Below are positions 23,801 to 36,400 of a stretch of DNA of 64,000 bases, piece by piece. The translations under genes were made by a program, and so were the position numbers. Every line of letters begins with the position of its first letter. Positions within the stretch are counted from its first letter, which is position 1. Origin of the DNA: Haliclona indistincta (Eukaryota; Porifera; Demospongiae; Haplosclerida; Chalinidae); assembly GCA_964017065.1 (NCBI GenBank), contig OZ024784.1, positions 13,435,152 to 13,499,151 on the forward strand. Reading direction: 5' to 3'. The notes beneath the pieces were generated by a model, which saw nothing but the letters and a program-made list of their open reading frames with translations, did no database searches and was not told the DNA's origin.

Positions 23801-24812
23801 TATTGCCAGTATACCCCAGCCACTAATGCTATTCTGTTGGACACTTAGTAATTTGTTTGTTTCCCCTAATCTCTCACCAGTGACCCCTCTATACAGATAT
23901 AGCTATCGTAGTGCATGTGAACTTGTTGCTGTAGTCTTCCTAATCCGATTATCTATTCACGATAAAGACCTTGTTACAGTAACCGTGACATGATGGTTTT
24001 GTTCATAGTAGTGTTGAGCTCAGTTTATGTCTTTGGTTGTCGTGTTCCCCAGGGGCCAACCTCAAGGGTGCCATTTTTGACAACAGTCAAATGAATGGTG
24101 TCAACTTGAGACTAGCTAGCCTCAAGGGAGCTCATCTACGCAGCTGTAATCTACGATATTCTATTATGGCAGGAACAGACTTAGAGGTATGTACTGAGTG
24201 TGTCAAAACATTATTGTGAAAGTCAATGTGCATTTACTTCATCACAAGTATCTAATACACTATTTCTTGTTGTTTGTTACCATAAGCTGTCCTATGGTAC
24301 TAGTACATCTTGTGTGTCTTGAATTCACCAGAACAGTGATCTATTGGGTAGTGATCTTCAACACGCTAACCTTCGTGGTGCCAATATGGTAGGGACTATC
24401 TTCAAGGAAGTGGTCATCTAGCTTGTCATGGCAAAATGTGTCGTCTGTTGATTTGTGGTATGCACAATGCACAGATACAGCTCACCAAATCAGTCACTAA
24501 AGCGCGTGNNNNNNNNNNNNNNNNNNNNNNNNNNNNNNNNNNNNNNNNNNNNNNNNNNNNNNNNNNNNNNNNNNNNNNNNNNNNNNNNNNNNNNNNNNNN
24601 NNNNNNNNNNNNNNNNNNNNNNNNNNNNNNNNNNNNNNNNNNNNNNNNNNNNNNNNNNNNNNNNNNNNNNNNNNNNNNNNNNNNNNNNNNNNNNNNNNNN
24701 NNNNNNNNATGGGATCATAACACCACTGCATATGTCTCAAACTGTGAATGTAAATGTCCAGCAATCAGTACCTCCAGATGTGGAACAATCTACTCCTCCC
24801 CTCTCTGACTAA
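17767..24812 (+). CDS. KCTD9: KCTD9: KHA-like, BTB and pentapeptide-repeat protein
   Basis: Exon 1 (17767-17832) starts MSCPRITVYRSLEDYHSLKD and splices to VVPIGETLPETVEIVGEKLG and RDGDVLITTTNARL, the N-terminal KHA-like domain. A Ser/Pro/Thr linker follows (about 18527-18718). The BTB/T1 domain is split over exons: NDWVRLNVGGRTFATTR, SDPFSMLARMFESG, then GAFLIDRSPEYFEPLLNFLR and VLEEATFFGITKAIEPLE. Pentapeptide repeats (A/CxLxx) start at about 22860: VDLSNLDLRNINFKCANLRF, then LEGAVLKGC and GANLKGAIFDNSQMNGVNLR, ending SDLQHANLRGANMVGTIFKE. The last exon after the gap has ITPLHMSQTV, matching the human C-terminus LTPLHMSQSV, with a longer Pro/Gln tail. KCTD9 is a presumed CUL3 adaptor. Introns are long for this window (one of about 2.8 kb at 20010-22860) and carry MITEs. 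Confidence 0.9.
18986..19156. mobile_element. Small AT-rich MITE-like element in a KCTD9 intron
   Basis: TGTTAATTTTTTGTGG at the left faces CACAAAAATTTAACA at the right, an imperfect inverted pair. The interior repeats the theme (AAATTTTCGCGAA, TTTAATTTTTGCGAA). Such low-complexity arms can arise by chance, so this is tentative. Confidence 0.4.
20326..20585. mobile_element. MITE with about 40-bp inverted termini in the long KCTD9 intron
   Basis: ACCGTATAGCTGGTATGTTT (20326 on) and ATTACCAGCTATACGGT (ending 20585) are inverted copies, with similarity continuing through TGAGGTTAAAATTTCAT. A TA at each edge would suit a Tc1/mariner-type TA target. Outside both ends the same 15 bases, ACTACTGTTGCTGCT, are present (left about 20311-20325, right about 20586-20600). 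Confidence 0.82.
20780..20872. repeat. (ACT)n microsatellite
   Basis: About 28 tandem ACT/TAC triplets with a few GCT interruptions, in the long intron of KCTD9. Confidence 0.97.
23018..23092. repeat. CA-rich simple repeat
   Basis: Imperfect repeats of ACACATACACATTCAC lie directly after a pentapeptide-repeat exon (ADLYKANLE) in the KCTD9 gene. This is intron sequence. Confidence 0.85.
24509..24708. other. Assembly gap of 200 N
   Basis: A run of exactly 200 N interrupts the last KCTD9 intron. No acceptor AG is visible between the gap and the final exon's ITPLHMSQ, so the acceptor and perhaps the exon start are inside the gap. The round length suggests an estimated or placeholder gap size. 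Confidence 0.99.
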
Positions 24813-25237
24813 ATTATTGATTTTAACTGATTGTGAAAGTATTATAGAGTAAATTTAATTTTACCCATCTCGTATAATTATTGATGCATTCTTCAGGTAT
24901 TATTATCTCATTATGAACACTTAATAATTTTTGTGTGAAAAAGTATAATTTCAATTTGACTTTTTTGATGGATGAGGGTAGTATAGTGTGATTTATAATA
25001 ATACCGGTGGATTAACATACAGTGCATTGTGCGGTTACACAACTCAGATCTTGCAATCAGTGAGAATATAATGTGATCAATAATATACCGGTGTATAATA
25101 ATGATAATAATACTGTAATAATTAAATTTGGTGAGACGTTTTGAGTTGTGTGTGTGCTGCTATTACAAGATGCTGCAAAGATGAGCCTAGTTTGTACTAT
25201 AACAATTACTGGTTATACAATGAGAAGTGAAATTGTC
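24813..25237. other. Intergenic 3' region between convergent KCTD9 and COE
   Basis: This AT-rich sequence holds the 3' untranslated regions and polyadenylation signals of both genes. Several AATAA/TTATT stretches occur (for example around 24825-24905 and 25075-25130). No coding frame was recognised. Confidence 0.5.
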
Positions 25238-28200
25238 TTAAGAGTTGGCTGCTGGACTCTTGTCGACTTTTCTCTTTTTTGCTTTAGAAGGTGAGTCACC
25301 AGTTGATGTTCCACCTGCTGAAATATCTGAACTAGCATCATCGTTGTTGGTGCCTGTCAGATCTAGAAGATAAGGAGATCATGTCATTGAGTAATGGGCA
25401 GAGGAGCGTGTGTGCTTACCAGGAAGACTGATTGGAGCTATGAGAGCTGTGGGAGTGATTGGAGGGAAGTGAAAGACACCATGTTGAGGTGAGGGTAGTG
25501 ATAGACCTAGTGAGAGTAGAGAATGTGAAGCTGCTGCTGTTAGCTATTGTACAGTTTGAACTACCTGTGGAAGCCTCTGAAGTGGAGAGGTTTAGTGGTA
25601 TGGGTCTGGCCCCTATTAAACCGCTTTTCGTCGGAGAGAGTATTGGAGTGCCAAAGTTGAATATGGGACCAGTTCCTCCAGTAGGTGTAGTAGGTAAATG
25701 AACAGGTGAAACTGAGGAAATAAGACCAGTTTAAACACATAGCTGGTGATTATGTCTTAACTTACATGGAGGTGCAACAATGAAGCCAGGAGATGGAGGT
25801 AAAGCACCTGGGAAGAACCGTGGAACATACGAAAGCGAATTATGAGTAGTAGGAGCCATGCTTTCTCTAGTACTGCTATTGTTGTTGTTGCTATTAGAAT
25901 TGCACTGTCCACTGTGGCTCAGAGGTATGCTTCCAAGACTGCTTCCAAATGATGTGTCGTAGCCAACTTGAGTCATTGGAACAAATGGCATGAAGAGAGA
26001 TCCTCCATGAGTCAATGTTTGTTTGTGGCCTCCCATCGGAGAGGTGATCTGTGTTGGTTCTGCTTTCACTTCAGACACGGCTTCATCTCCATGATGATGA
26101 ACCTCAGGGAAAGGAAAGGCTGTTGGGAGGTGAGGATAGGGTTGTCTTGCTTGCTGAGTGTGGCCAGCATTGAGCACCCCGTGCTCTCCACTGGATGATA
26201 CTGCTTGATGAAGGTAGTTATTGCTGAGTGGATTTGGCTGTTGCAGGTGGCTATGATAGGAAGCAGCTTCTGCGCCAGGCATGGCTGCGTTGAAGCGAGG
26301 AGTTAGTGGTTGTGGAGTAAGAAGGAAGAGACCATTGTTGCTGAAAAATGGTGAGCGAGGATAGGGAAAGAGGGAGGTCTGATTGAATGGTACAGAGTGT
26401 GGACCTGCTCGAGATAATGGGATATGTGTTTCAAGAAGCTCAGCTGCTCTTTGCAGCATAATATCCTGTAGGAGAGGAGAACACAACTGTAAGGTGGCTG
26501 TCATAGTTGTATAAACTGTTGTTATGAGAACCCACAACAAGCACCTGACTAGCTAGCACTGATATTATGGATGGTTATACCTTTGGTATTTCATCAGGAT
26601 CATCAGGATGCCTGACTATCCTCTCAATGCGACAGAAACTGTTCTCAAACGACTGCTCTTCTGAAGCTGTGAACCAAACACATAACGCTATAAACTTTGG
26701 GTGGTCATCAGCATTATTGTTATGGCTACCAATGGTGGTGGTTAAGGTGCATGCTCTCACCTGTGTAAAGGAATTTGCCAGGATTGCTAACACAAAACTG
26801 AGCTCCAGATGCTCTGAAGAGAAGTGTGATGTCGACCTCTCCGGGCATGCTGGCTGGAGGCACTCGTACTGCTATTGCATTTGGACTAAGAACCTGTAGC
26901 AACGGTAGACATGTTAATATAGTACATGGAGTAGATGCAAATAAAATTAGCGATTACAAAGCGGCTACCCCAGGCTGTCTCCAATAAACTAGTGGGTGAA
27001 GTCCTCTTTTGTGTGTGGTTGCATAACTGAGGTCAGTTGGTGTGTAAGTGGGGGTGTTGCTTCAGCCAGGGCTGCTATGATATTCATAGGCAAAACAAAG
27101 CCTCGGCAATGATATTCATTGACTACCCATTAGCACAAACAGATCATATGTCACAATATTATAGTACAGTGTGGACTACACACTGTGGCCTGCAGACTGA
27201 TATCTGAATGTTTACGAGATGTGGTCATCAAAGGTATGCAGTGATTAATACAACAGGAACTAGTCAGATAAGCAAGTCAGTATGAAGTGTCTTACCTCAC
27301 TTTGCACTGGAACAGTACCAAACACAACATCCAATCCTTCAAAAAAGTTTACACCAATCACAGTGATTCTAGTGTTTCCAGTGATCCAGCCATCACTGGG
27401 ATAGATGCTCACAATGCAGGGCTTTCCTATGATGATGCATCATTGACAATTCAGATATTTTTTTGATTTACTCACCATCTCCCACTAGAGTGGTACTGTA
27501 CGGAGGTCTTCGACCGTGCTTTGAATTGTTGTGCACAAACATTGACTCAGATGTTGCAATTGGTGGACCACTGATAATGTCAGATGCATACAGTGCAACC
27601 TACAACAAGCAAAATACAAGTGACTGATCAGACAGTCATGTGAATTGAGCGTACCTGAAATCTTCTTCGTGAGTCCTTTGGATTTCCAGCATTTTTCAAG
27701 CAGTTTTGATTGCATTTTGCAAAAATCTTCAGTCGATAACTGTAATAGGTAGATCATAAAAAGAGTATGTGAACATTATGCAGTACAATCTGTGAATAAA
27801 ATGAAGAGTTGAGATGGAGGGAAAGGGGAGGATCAATAGTGGGTGGGAGAGGTGTGCCAGTACAGATCATTATCAGCTACCTGTCAAGAATGATAGGATC
27901 TGAGGGTGTGTCGTTCTTATTGCCGCATGATCTGTGCTCCAAACATCGGCTGCAGATCAGTTCATGAGTCAGTAAAACTCTCCTAAAATCAGGATTCTTG
28001 CATGTCCCTTCATAGGGAATCATCTAGGGAATTGAGGTACAAGTATGTATACTTAAGTTATGGGACTCTGTAGTGCATACCTGCTTAGTGGCTGCATCTA
28101 TGAGTCTCACATACATATCTTCCTCCTTGTGAGTCCCTGCAATGGCACATTAACATGATCAAGCCATACAATAATTATTGTTTACTTCTGAACATTGAAT

Positions 28201-29427
28201 AAGAGATTAAATTACTGCCCACAGTACATAACTGATCATGGCAGTAACAAGTAATATCAAAACATGGGTAGAGTCAGTATACAGTGTTAGCCTGAGGTGA
28301 AGTGATTGTGGTAGTCTGAGCTATTAGTGACAACACTGATTACCCAATGTTTATCTGTGGCAGGAAGTCCCAGAGACAATACCAATGCAGCTGGTGAGTA
28401 TGAGAATGGCTCACAGGTGAGCATTACTTTATGGGCTTTAAAGTTGTTTGTGCTTCCTGTGTGGTGTAGTAACTAACCATCACTATAAATCAATGTGAGA
28501 GTGTATACAAGTCCATTCCTATACTCTTGACCATCCTGTAAAATAAATGAGATGTTAATATTATTCTTTGCAGCTTTTGTTTGAACTTACAACAACAGTG
28601 TCGTAGAAGTCTTTGAAGGCTGCATGCTGCACCTGTATCGGGTTGTGCTGCATGTCATATAAAGAGATGATGAAATGAAAGAAGTTGCTTTTTCGCATGT
28701 TATCTGGTGGCTGTTTTTCAAAACATGCAGACACTAAGCAGTGATGAGGATCCGCTCTGTAGTTAGGAGAGAGATTTGCACACATAATAACTATTACAGA
28801 AAAACTGATCATTTGTATGGTAGTAGATAAATGTAAACTAGCTGAGACAGTAACTACACTGAGTTATTGCACTGCAAGCTTGTACAAACTCAGGTAAATT
28901 TACACATTATCCCAGCAATGAATTAACTCAGCAATAATTATTAGCATCACAGGGAGGAACTCTGTGGTTCTGACACACATTCTGTGCATTCAGCAGTAAA
29001 ACAAGAGCTGAACTTGGAACTTGTGAAGATTAGAAGTGACATAATCCTCAGCCAATTTAATTAGAGGTTGTAAATTTAATTATTACTTCTCTTAAATGCA
29101 GACAAGTCATCAATTGTTGAATCAATGGTACACATTAACTTGAAGACACCATCAGCAATAGTTTTTAGAAAGATCTGCAACCAAACTGTTACAGTATGAT
29201 TTCAATTGATTTGACAAGGAAATGGATCTTGACAGTGTCTATTGATTGCTAACACTACTAGCATCAGTTTGCATAAAATCATTGGAAGCTATCAATCTGC
29301 AAAATATACCATTAATGGTTTACCTGTGAGCTGTTGCTGACTGAATTTCCACAGCTGAGCTTGAGGCTGTTTGTGGCTGCTCTGCACTGAGTGGCTGTGT
29401 AGGACTGAGTGAAGCATCATGAGCCAT
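25238..29427 (-). CDS. EBF: COE/EBF transcription factor (Collier/Olf/EBF)
   Basis: At least twelve exons. The DNA-binding domain gives [35 protein letters not shown], the zinc knuckle [14 protein letters not shown] (H-x3-C-x2-C-x5-C, as in EBF), [20 protein letters not shown] and [13 protein letters not shown]. The IPT domain follows: [40 protein letters not shown] and [15 protein letters not shown]. The helix-loop-helix region is [27 protein letters not shown], close to the EBF sequence around [21 protein letters not shown]. A Pro/Ser/His-rich transactivation region follows, and a basic C-terminus ([14 protein letters not shown]). COE proteins dimerise and regulate neural and mesodermal programmes in animals. 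The 5' end is uncertain: [14 protein letters not shown] at 29427 is the first clear Met, but an in-frame exon (DLGVCQPSQLSDFIP, about 29537-29583) could extend it. Confidence 0.9.
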
Positions 29428-29905
29428 AGGACTTTCAATTCCGCCTTCAGGTAGATTTGGTATATCAGAATAGCTCTGAAACAGTTGGTTGAATAGAGAA
29501 AGAGATAAACAGGTGTCATGTTCTCAGAATAGGTGCATACAGGTATAAAGTCAGATAATTGGGACGGTTGACAAACTCCCAAGTCTAGACAAAGACGTAT
29601 GAAAGTGTTCAATCCTTTTACCAAGCACAGACAAGCATGCAGCAAACTTTACAACAACCAGCTTATGATTGCAAGGTGTACACTGTACTGGGCTTGCAGC
29701 CACTGCAACTGACCAGTGACAGCTGAAGAGGAGTTTATATACAGTTGGCAGGTGTGGTGGTTATTGCTACAGTTGCCCCCATGGCAAAGAGATGCCCAAC
29801 AAGTGTAACTATCATGTGACAACAACTTGCCCTCAGCTAATTCCCGTTTCAGTGACAAACTCCCCAATGCTAAACCGGAGGGTGACTGAGGTTTTTACAT
29901 AGGGA
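29428..29905 (-). promoter_or_regulatory. Probable COE promoter and 5' leader
   Basis: Upstream of the first sure COE Met there are possible leader exons (acceptors TTGTCTAG and TGTTTCAG). On the minus strand a TATA-like box, TATATAAAC (29733-29741), could set the transcription start about 30 bp further toward the gene. Spliced 5' leader structure cannot be fixed from sequence alone. Confidence 0.4.
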
Positions 29906-30516
29906 TTACAGAATCGTTTGAACCTGGACTCGTTTTGTCTTGCCTGCACCACATGCACATGTGTACCTGTTACGAATTGGACCAGGCATGTTTTCTTTTG
30001 CGTCAGTTTCACACACATGGAGGCGTTGAGGTATTTCAGGGAACACAAGAGCTGCACTTATTGGGACTCTATATGCTATCCCGTTACGTGGCTGAGCCAA
30101 GTTAAGTTTACTAATACAAGCTCAGCCTGCAAATTTGTACACAAGCGCGAACAAGAGACAACATAAAGCTGGACTCACCATGGCCTCCAGACACTCTCCC
30201 ACGGATCTGAATAGGATTTCTCTGAGATTGGGCTGAATAAGCAGTTGGCCTTACGCGCACGGCTGTGAATTTAGTCTCGATGATTTTGCACTGTTCTCGA
30301 ATTTCTCCACCTGTAACCTTTGCACAAAGCAGATATTCTGCAATTGCAAATCAGATCTTGCTGTTAGATAGTGGACTGCCAAGTTGCACACGTACATGTG
30401 TTATATATTACGGCTAGTTTAAAAGAGTACAAGCTAAAGAAAGTTATTATGATGTTCTGCAAACAATAATGAACTCCACCTCCGCGTACCACAACGATTA
30501 ACAGATCACGTGACAT
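29906..30516 (-). CDS. Tentative small gene, head-to-head with CCT7
   Basis: Splicing three exons gives about 112 residues: MSRDLLIVVVRG (ATG at 30516; donor GTGGAG), EYLLCAKVTGGEIREQCKII then FTAVRVRPTAYSAQSQRNPI and RGRVSGGH (acceptor TTGCAG; donor GTGAGT near 30180), and LVFPEIPQRLHVCETDAKEN followed by RYTCACGAGKTKRVQVQTIL and a stop at 29906. The frames agree across both junctions and the composition is coding-like. I do not recognise the protein. It might instead be 5' leader of COE. The start would be 39 bp from that of CCT7. Confidence 0.35.
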
Positions 30517-30555
30517 TTTATTCTACAACACGTGGTCAAGACACTAGCGTTCAAA

Positions 30556-33025
30556 ATGATGGTATGTTCTGCGCTTGGTTACTGCTCACTTTTCTTCTCT
30601 CTTGTTTATTAATACCTCTATAAAACTTGTCATTTTCATATTTATTCTCAACCCGACCACTCATTCACTCTTTTTCCATGTCAGTCCGCACCGATTTTGT
30701 TGCTGAAGGATGGCACTGACACGAGTCAGGGAAAGCCTCAGATCATTAGCAATATCAATGCCTGCGAGGCTATTGTTGATGCTGTGTGCTCCACATTGGG
30801 TCCCAGAGGCATGGACAAGCTCATTGTAGATGGTCATGGTGAGTATGTGTACATGTGCTCTGTGAGTGATTATTGTATTGAGTGAATCCAATATGTGAAA
30901 AACACAAGAACTGTATATTGTCATATCTCCCTTGGGTGTTCTTTCTCTATATAGGAAAGACAACTATTTCTAATGATGGAGCGACAATCATGAAACTGCT
31001 CGATGTGGTTCATCCTGCAGCTAAGACTCTGGTTGATATTTCTCTCTCACAAGATGCTGAAGTGAGTACAATTGGTTGTGTGGTGATCTGATCACACTAC
31101 ACACATAGGTTGGTGATGGGACTACTACAGTGGTACTGTTAGCAGGCGAGATACTCAAGAACTGCAAGCCTTTTGTCGAGGACAATGTTCATCCTCAGAT
31201 TATTGTTCGTGGGCTCAGGAAAGCAGCTCAGCTTGCTCTGGCACACATTGAGGAGATAGCTGTTCGGGTTAAGAAGAACGATCCTGTGTAAGTGCAGCAG
31301 TAGACTCTTGTGTGCATATTTATTTTACAAACTCTCTTGTCCTCATTTTCTCTATCTTTAGTGAGCAGAGGTCTCTTCTGGAGAAATGTGCTTCCACTGC
31401 TCTCAGCTCCAAACTGATCGCTGGTCAGAAGGATTTCTTTTCAAAGCTTGTAGTTGATGCTGTGTCAATGCTGGATGACCTCCTGCCCCTCAACATGATT
31501 GGCATTAAGAAGGTCCAGGGAGGTTCACTGGAGGCAAGTGTTGTGGTCTCACTTTGAATGTATTGTTATGAACCCCTCAATAATAGGAGTCACGACTAGT
31601 TGCTGGTGTTGCATTTAAAAAGACATTCTCCTACGCTGGTTTTGAAATGCAGCGCAAACGTTATCGTAATCCCACCATTGCTTTGCTCAACATTGAACTA
31701 GAGCTCAAGGCAGAAAGGACAAATGCTGAACTCCGCATTAAGGATGTTGAGGTGTGTTGTCAGTCAACTGTATTTTGTGTGTCTGATGTGTGTGTATTCA
31801 TGATGGTGACACTTTCAATTTAATCCAAAGGAGTTCCAGAGTGTGGTAGATGCTGAGTGGCAGATACTGTATGATAAATTGGAGAAGATCGTCAGCAGTG
31901 GTGCCAAGGTGGTACTCTCAAAGCTGCCGATTGGTGATGTTGCTACACAGTACTTTGCCGACAGGTTTGAAGGGCACACACACACTCACACACTGATGGT
32001 TTTTCTATTCATCTTGCTTGAAGAGGAAATGTAGAATAAGTTTATTTGGGACTTTGTATAACTGCTGTCATAAAGGAACCGCCCAATACCAGTATAGTGT
32101 GCAAAATGATGTTCGGATTCTCTCATAAAATACGTCACATGTACTGTTTCTTTTAGGGATGTTTTCTGTGCTGGCCGTGTTACAGAAGAGGATCTAAGGC
32201 GCACTATGAAGGCTTGTGGTGGATCCATTCAGACATCAGTCAGCAGCCTCGATAAAGATGATCTGGGCACTTGTGAGTTGTTTGAAGAACAGCAGATTGG
32301 AGGAGAGAGGTAACGAACTCACCGAAGCAGTGTGCTGGTCACACTGTAATGTTGCTACAGGTACAACCTGATAACTGGCTGTCCTCAAGCCAGGACATGT
32401 ACCTTTATCCTGAGAGGAGGAGCTGAGCAGTTTATAGAAGAGACAGAACGGTCACTTCACGACGCCATTATGATTGTCAGGAGGACTATCAAGAATGATG
32501 CAGTGATTGCAGGTGAGTAGTAGTTTGGACTCTTTTACTTCTTCCTCTACTTTCCTTCAGGTGGAGGAGCAATTGAAATGTGTCTGAGCAAGTATCTGCG
32601 TGATCACTCTCGTTCAATTGCCGGCAAAGAGCAGCTCATCATTGCTGCTGTAGCTAAGTCCCTTGAGGTGATACCTCGTCAGCTGTGTGACAATGCAGGG
32701 TTTGACTCAACTAACGTTCTCAATAGACTGAGGCAGATGCACTCCCAAGGTCAGTTCATTTTTGAATCTTGCATATACACATTGTCTTTGTGAAGGTCAA
32801 AAATGGTTTGGTGTTGACATCACTAAAGAGGATGTAGCAGATAACTTTGAAGCATGTGTATGGGAACCAACCATCATAAAGAAGAATGCTATAACAGGAG
32901 CCACAGAGGCCGCCATACTGATTCTGTCTGTGGACGAGACGATCAGGAACCCCAAGTCAGGTGGGAACCAGCCACCAGGTCCTCTACCACGACAAAGAGG
33001 CAGAAGACCTCCCATGATGGGGTAG
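30556..33025 (+). CDS. CCT7: Chaperonin CCT subunit eta
   Basis: About ten exons. Exon 1 encodes only MM and splices to [20 protein letters not shown]. The chaperonin ATPase motifs are clear: [48 protein letters not shown] and, near the end, [16 protein letters not shown]. Subunit-specific sequence matches CCT7: [52 protein letters not shown] and [20 protein letters not shown]. The C-terminus is Gly/Pro/Arg-rich ([17 protein letters not shown]), where human CCT7 has a Gly-Arg tail. It forms part of the cytosolic eight-subunit double ring that folds actin, tubulin and other proteins. The gene is complete. Confidence 0.96.
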
Positions 33026-33440
33026 TCTGAGTAGCCTTGATTGGGACTGCCTTGTGACCTTTATTATTGTAGTAGCTATGTTTCATATAATTGTAGTGGA
33101 AATGTGAAACTTGCGAATGACTTATTGTTGTCTAATCTTTACACTAAAAACGTCTACAGTATCACGATCTTTTTCACCCATGACAAGCAGGCCCCCCAGA
33201 TAAATTCAATCATAATAAGTATTGTACAAAAAAGAATCAAAACACAAGCAAGCACTTTGATAAATTCAATCATAAGTATTGTACAAAACACTAAGCGTCC
33301 TTTGCGCTGCAATTGTCTAGAAATTAACGATAGGACTGAAATTGACTACCACTCCTAGGAGAGAAGTCAGAATAATAAACAATACAAGTTATGAAGCACT
33401 GAGAATCTTAGTACCAGATGCATCAAGTGCAGTGAGCAAC
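33026..33440. other. Intergenic 3' region between convergent CCT7 and NUP214
   Basis: Noncoding sequence with the 3' untranslated regions of both genes. It includes a direct repeat: GATAAATTCAATCATAA followed by GTATTGTACAAAA at 33199-33231 and again at 33259-33288, the first copy with three extra bases (TAA). No gene seen. Confidence 0.6.
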
Positions 33441-36400
33441 TCACATTGTAAATGGCTGAGTACTCCCTGCTGCTAGCTGAGTATTCCCCGCTGCTAGCTG
33501 ACCGAATCCAGTGCTGCCTGCACCATTGGAGGAGGCCAGTGCACTAAACGATGGACCAGACCTGCACAAGAGAAGTAGAATGTGTCCATATCATATACAA
33601 TGTACAGCTCACTGCTGGTTGGTGAACAGCCCAGTTGGTCCTGCTGCTGCTGCTCCTCCTTCATTAGATCCACTGAACAGCAGCCTAAGGATTATATCAT
33701 GTAGACTTGGCTGTCAAGCACTGTGAACTGCATACCTTTGACTAGTATTAGCCATTGACACTTGTGGTGGTCGCTGCTGACTTAGTCCGGGTCCACTTCC
33801 AAACATAGGACTACCGCTTCCAAACACAGGACTGACTCCAAATCCTGATGCTGTAATCAAGTGAAAAGAATAACAACAACAACAACACATAGTAATACAG
33901 ACCTCCCAGTAGCCCTAGTCCTGTACCAGATGAGGGTGGTGGCATACGCAGACTACTACTCATTAAAGGACCTGTAGAGGATCAAATATAAACAAGCTGT
34001 TTCGAATGAGTGATCATAAACCTCTTGGAGCTTGAAACAAGGAACTGGTACTACTCCCCGTTGGAAGTGAAGCAGGTGTCACTGGCCCAATACTGCCAAA
34101 GGGATTAGCTGTTGAGGTTCCAGTCATGGGGTTAGGTCCACCCAGTCCAAGGCCTCCTAGTCCTCCTTTACCTAATCCAAATACTCCTTGTGCTCCCGTG
34201 CCTGGTACATCGTGCTCATCTGAAGCACACCATTAATCATTGTGAGGTTGTTTATTTTTGTGCATAAGTACCTGATTCATTTTCCATTTCTTCATCTGAA
34301 CCTGTTGACTAGAGAAAGGAATAAATTCATGAATGAATTGATAATCAGGTGAAGAATCCTCTTACCTGTTGGGTAGTCAGGCTATGCAATGTTTTAGCAA
34401 CATTTACTGTACTACTAGTAACAGTGTCAGATTCTGTAGTCTTTGTGACCGAGGGGGCTTGTTGACTTATCACTGCCACAGATGAAGTGGGAAGGGGCTT
34501 TTCATCCTGCATCAAGGAAGAGCTGGGGTTGTTGATCTGTGACGTCTTTCCACCACCATTAAGAGCAGTGGACAGGCTATCTGTTAGCTTTGGTAAGTCA
34601 GAAGAAGTAGGCGTACTCTCCTTATGATCTGTCTTGTTTTTAAGGTCATTACCATTCTTGGGCTGGTCTTGGGGTGGTGTCATCATTCCTGTTTGACTGG
34701 CAGTAGTAGGAGTAACTGTAGAGGTGACAGTGGTTGGCACTTGAACAGTAGAAACGGGAATAGGAAAACTGACAGATGGCGTAGTAGTTACAGGATTTTT
34801 TCCATCACCTAATGATAAAGCAGCACTACTACTACCATCCTTTTTAGAGTCTGCATTGGGTAGCAGCTGACTAGATACTACACTGCTTGGTGAAGCGAAT
34901 GTAAATGGTTGTTTGGGACCACCCGTATTTGGGTTAGAACCAAACACAAATGACGGACCACTGGCACTAGCACTGCTGCCTAGTAAACCAGAGAACAATG
35001 AGAGGCTGGTGGTAGTTGTCATGGTGCTTGTAGTAGACTGAGTCAAGCCTACAGATGGCTTTGGCATGGTTTGCGGCATCATAGTAAGACTGGCAGGTAG
35101 AGACTGTCCTGAAGAGAAAGACTGTGAAATTGCTAGCCGCTGGCTTAAAGATATATCAGACTTAGTGATGACAACATTAGGGGAGGCAGAATGAGGAGAT
35201 GACGATGATGATGGTAGTACTTCACTGGCTGTAGTTGGAAGAGGGGGCTCGCTAGTGTCATTCTTTCCAACACTCCCGGCTACTGACAGCATAGGAGAGT
35301 AAGGAGGACGAGGCAAATTTTGAAGCGGAGGAGTATTCTGAAGAGAAGTGTAGGAAGGCCAAGGAGATGGCGGTGGCTTAGCAGCACTTGCAAATGATGG
35401 TGGCACACGTTGGCCTTGAAGAGAGAAAAGATCAGATGGAGGAGGAGGACCAGATGATGGAGGAGAAGATGATGATGGAGAAGTAGATGGAGTAGTGGGT
35501 GGTGAAGGAGCAGAAGGTACTATAGACGAAGTAGGAGGAAGAGATGTGGCCAGTGAGAAGGTACGAGAAGGACCTAAAGAAAGACTACTGGATACACTAG
35601 AAGGAGAGACAGCTGAATTTCCAATATTTCCTTTCGACAAGTTAAAGATAAGTGACTGATCACCCTGAGGAATATGCAGCTCTGTGCTGGTCAATATGGC
35701 TGCTGTATGATCTTTATGAGGAGCAGTGGTAAGTGAAATACCCAATGGAGATGCTGCTGAGGGTCGAGAGGTTGGTAGAATACCAACTGGAGGTACTGGC
35801 GGTTTACTAGCAGTGAGGGGCTGTGCCGTAGGTGGTGGAGGCTGAGGAAAAGAAGAAAGAGATGGTTGCGAAGCAGGAGGTCGAAAAATTGGCTGGGAGA
35901 GAGGTTGTGAGCCAGGCAGCCAAACAATTGGCTGGGAGAGAGGTTGTGAGCCAGGCGGTCGATGAGAGAGAGTTTGTGAACCAGGCGGCCGAACAATTGG
36001 CTGGGAGAGAGTTTGTGGGCCAGGCGGTCGAACGATTTGGGAGAGAGGTTGTGAGCCAGGCAGTCGAACGATTTGGGAGAGAGGCTGTGGGCCAGGTGGT
36101 CGAACGATTTGGGAGAGAGGCTGTGGGCCAGGTGGCCAAACGATTGACTGGGAGAGAGGTTGTGAGCCAGGCGGTCGAGCAATCAATGAAGGAGGTTGGG
36201 TAAGGGAAGAAGTAGGTTGTGAAGTAGAGAGAGGTTGCAACTGAGGTCGAATAGATGAGAGTGAAGGAGGTTGTGAAGCTGTACCTGAGACACGAGTGAG
36301 AAGAGAAGAAACTGGAGGTGGTGGAAGGGGTTGTGTCAAAGAAGATAGAATAGTTGAAGTTTGAGGTAAAGATTGCTGCTGCGAGAGAGAAGATGGTGGT

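Noticed and set aside
24426..24808. Several frames running through the N gap
   Set aside because: Open only because N has no stop codons.
35691..36203. Alternative frames on both strands over the NUP214 Pro/Ser exon
   Set aside because: Shadows of the RPPGSQPLSQPIV repeat; the NUP214 frame spans the whole exon.
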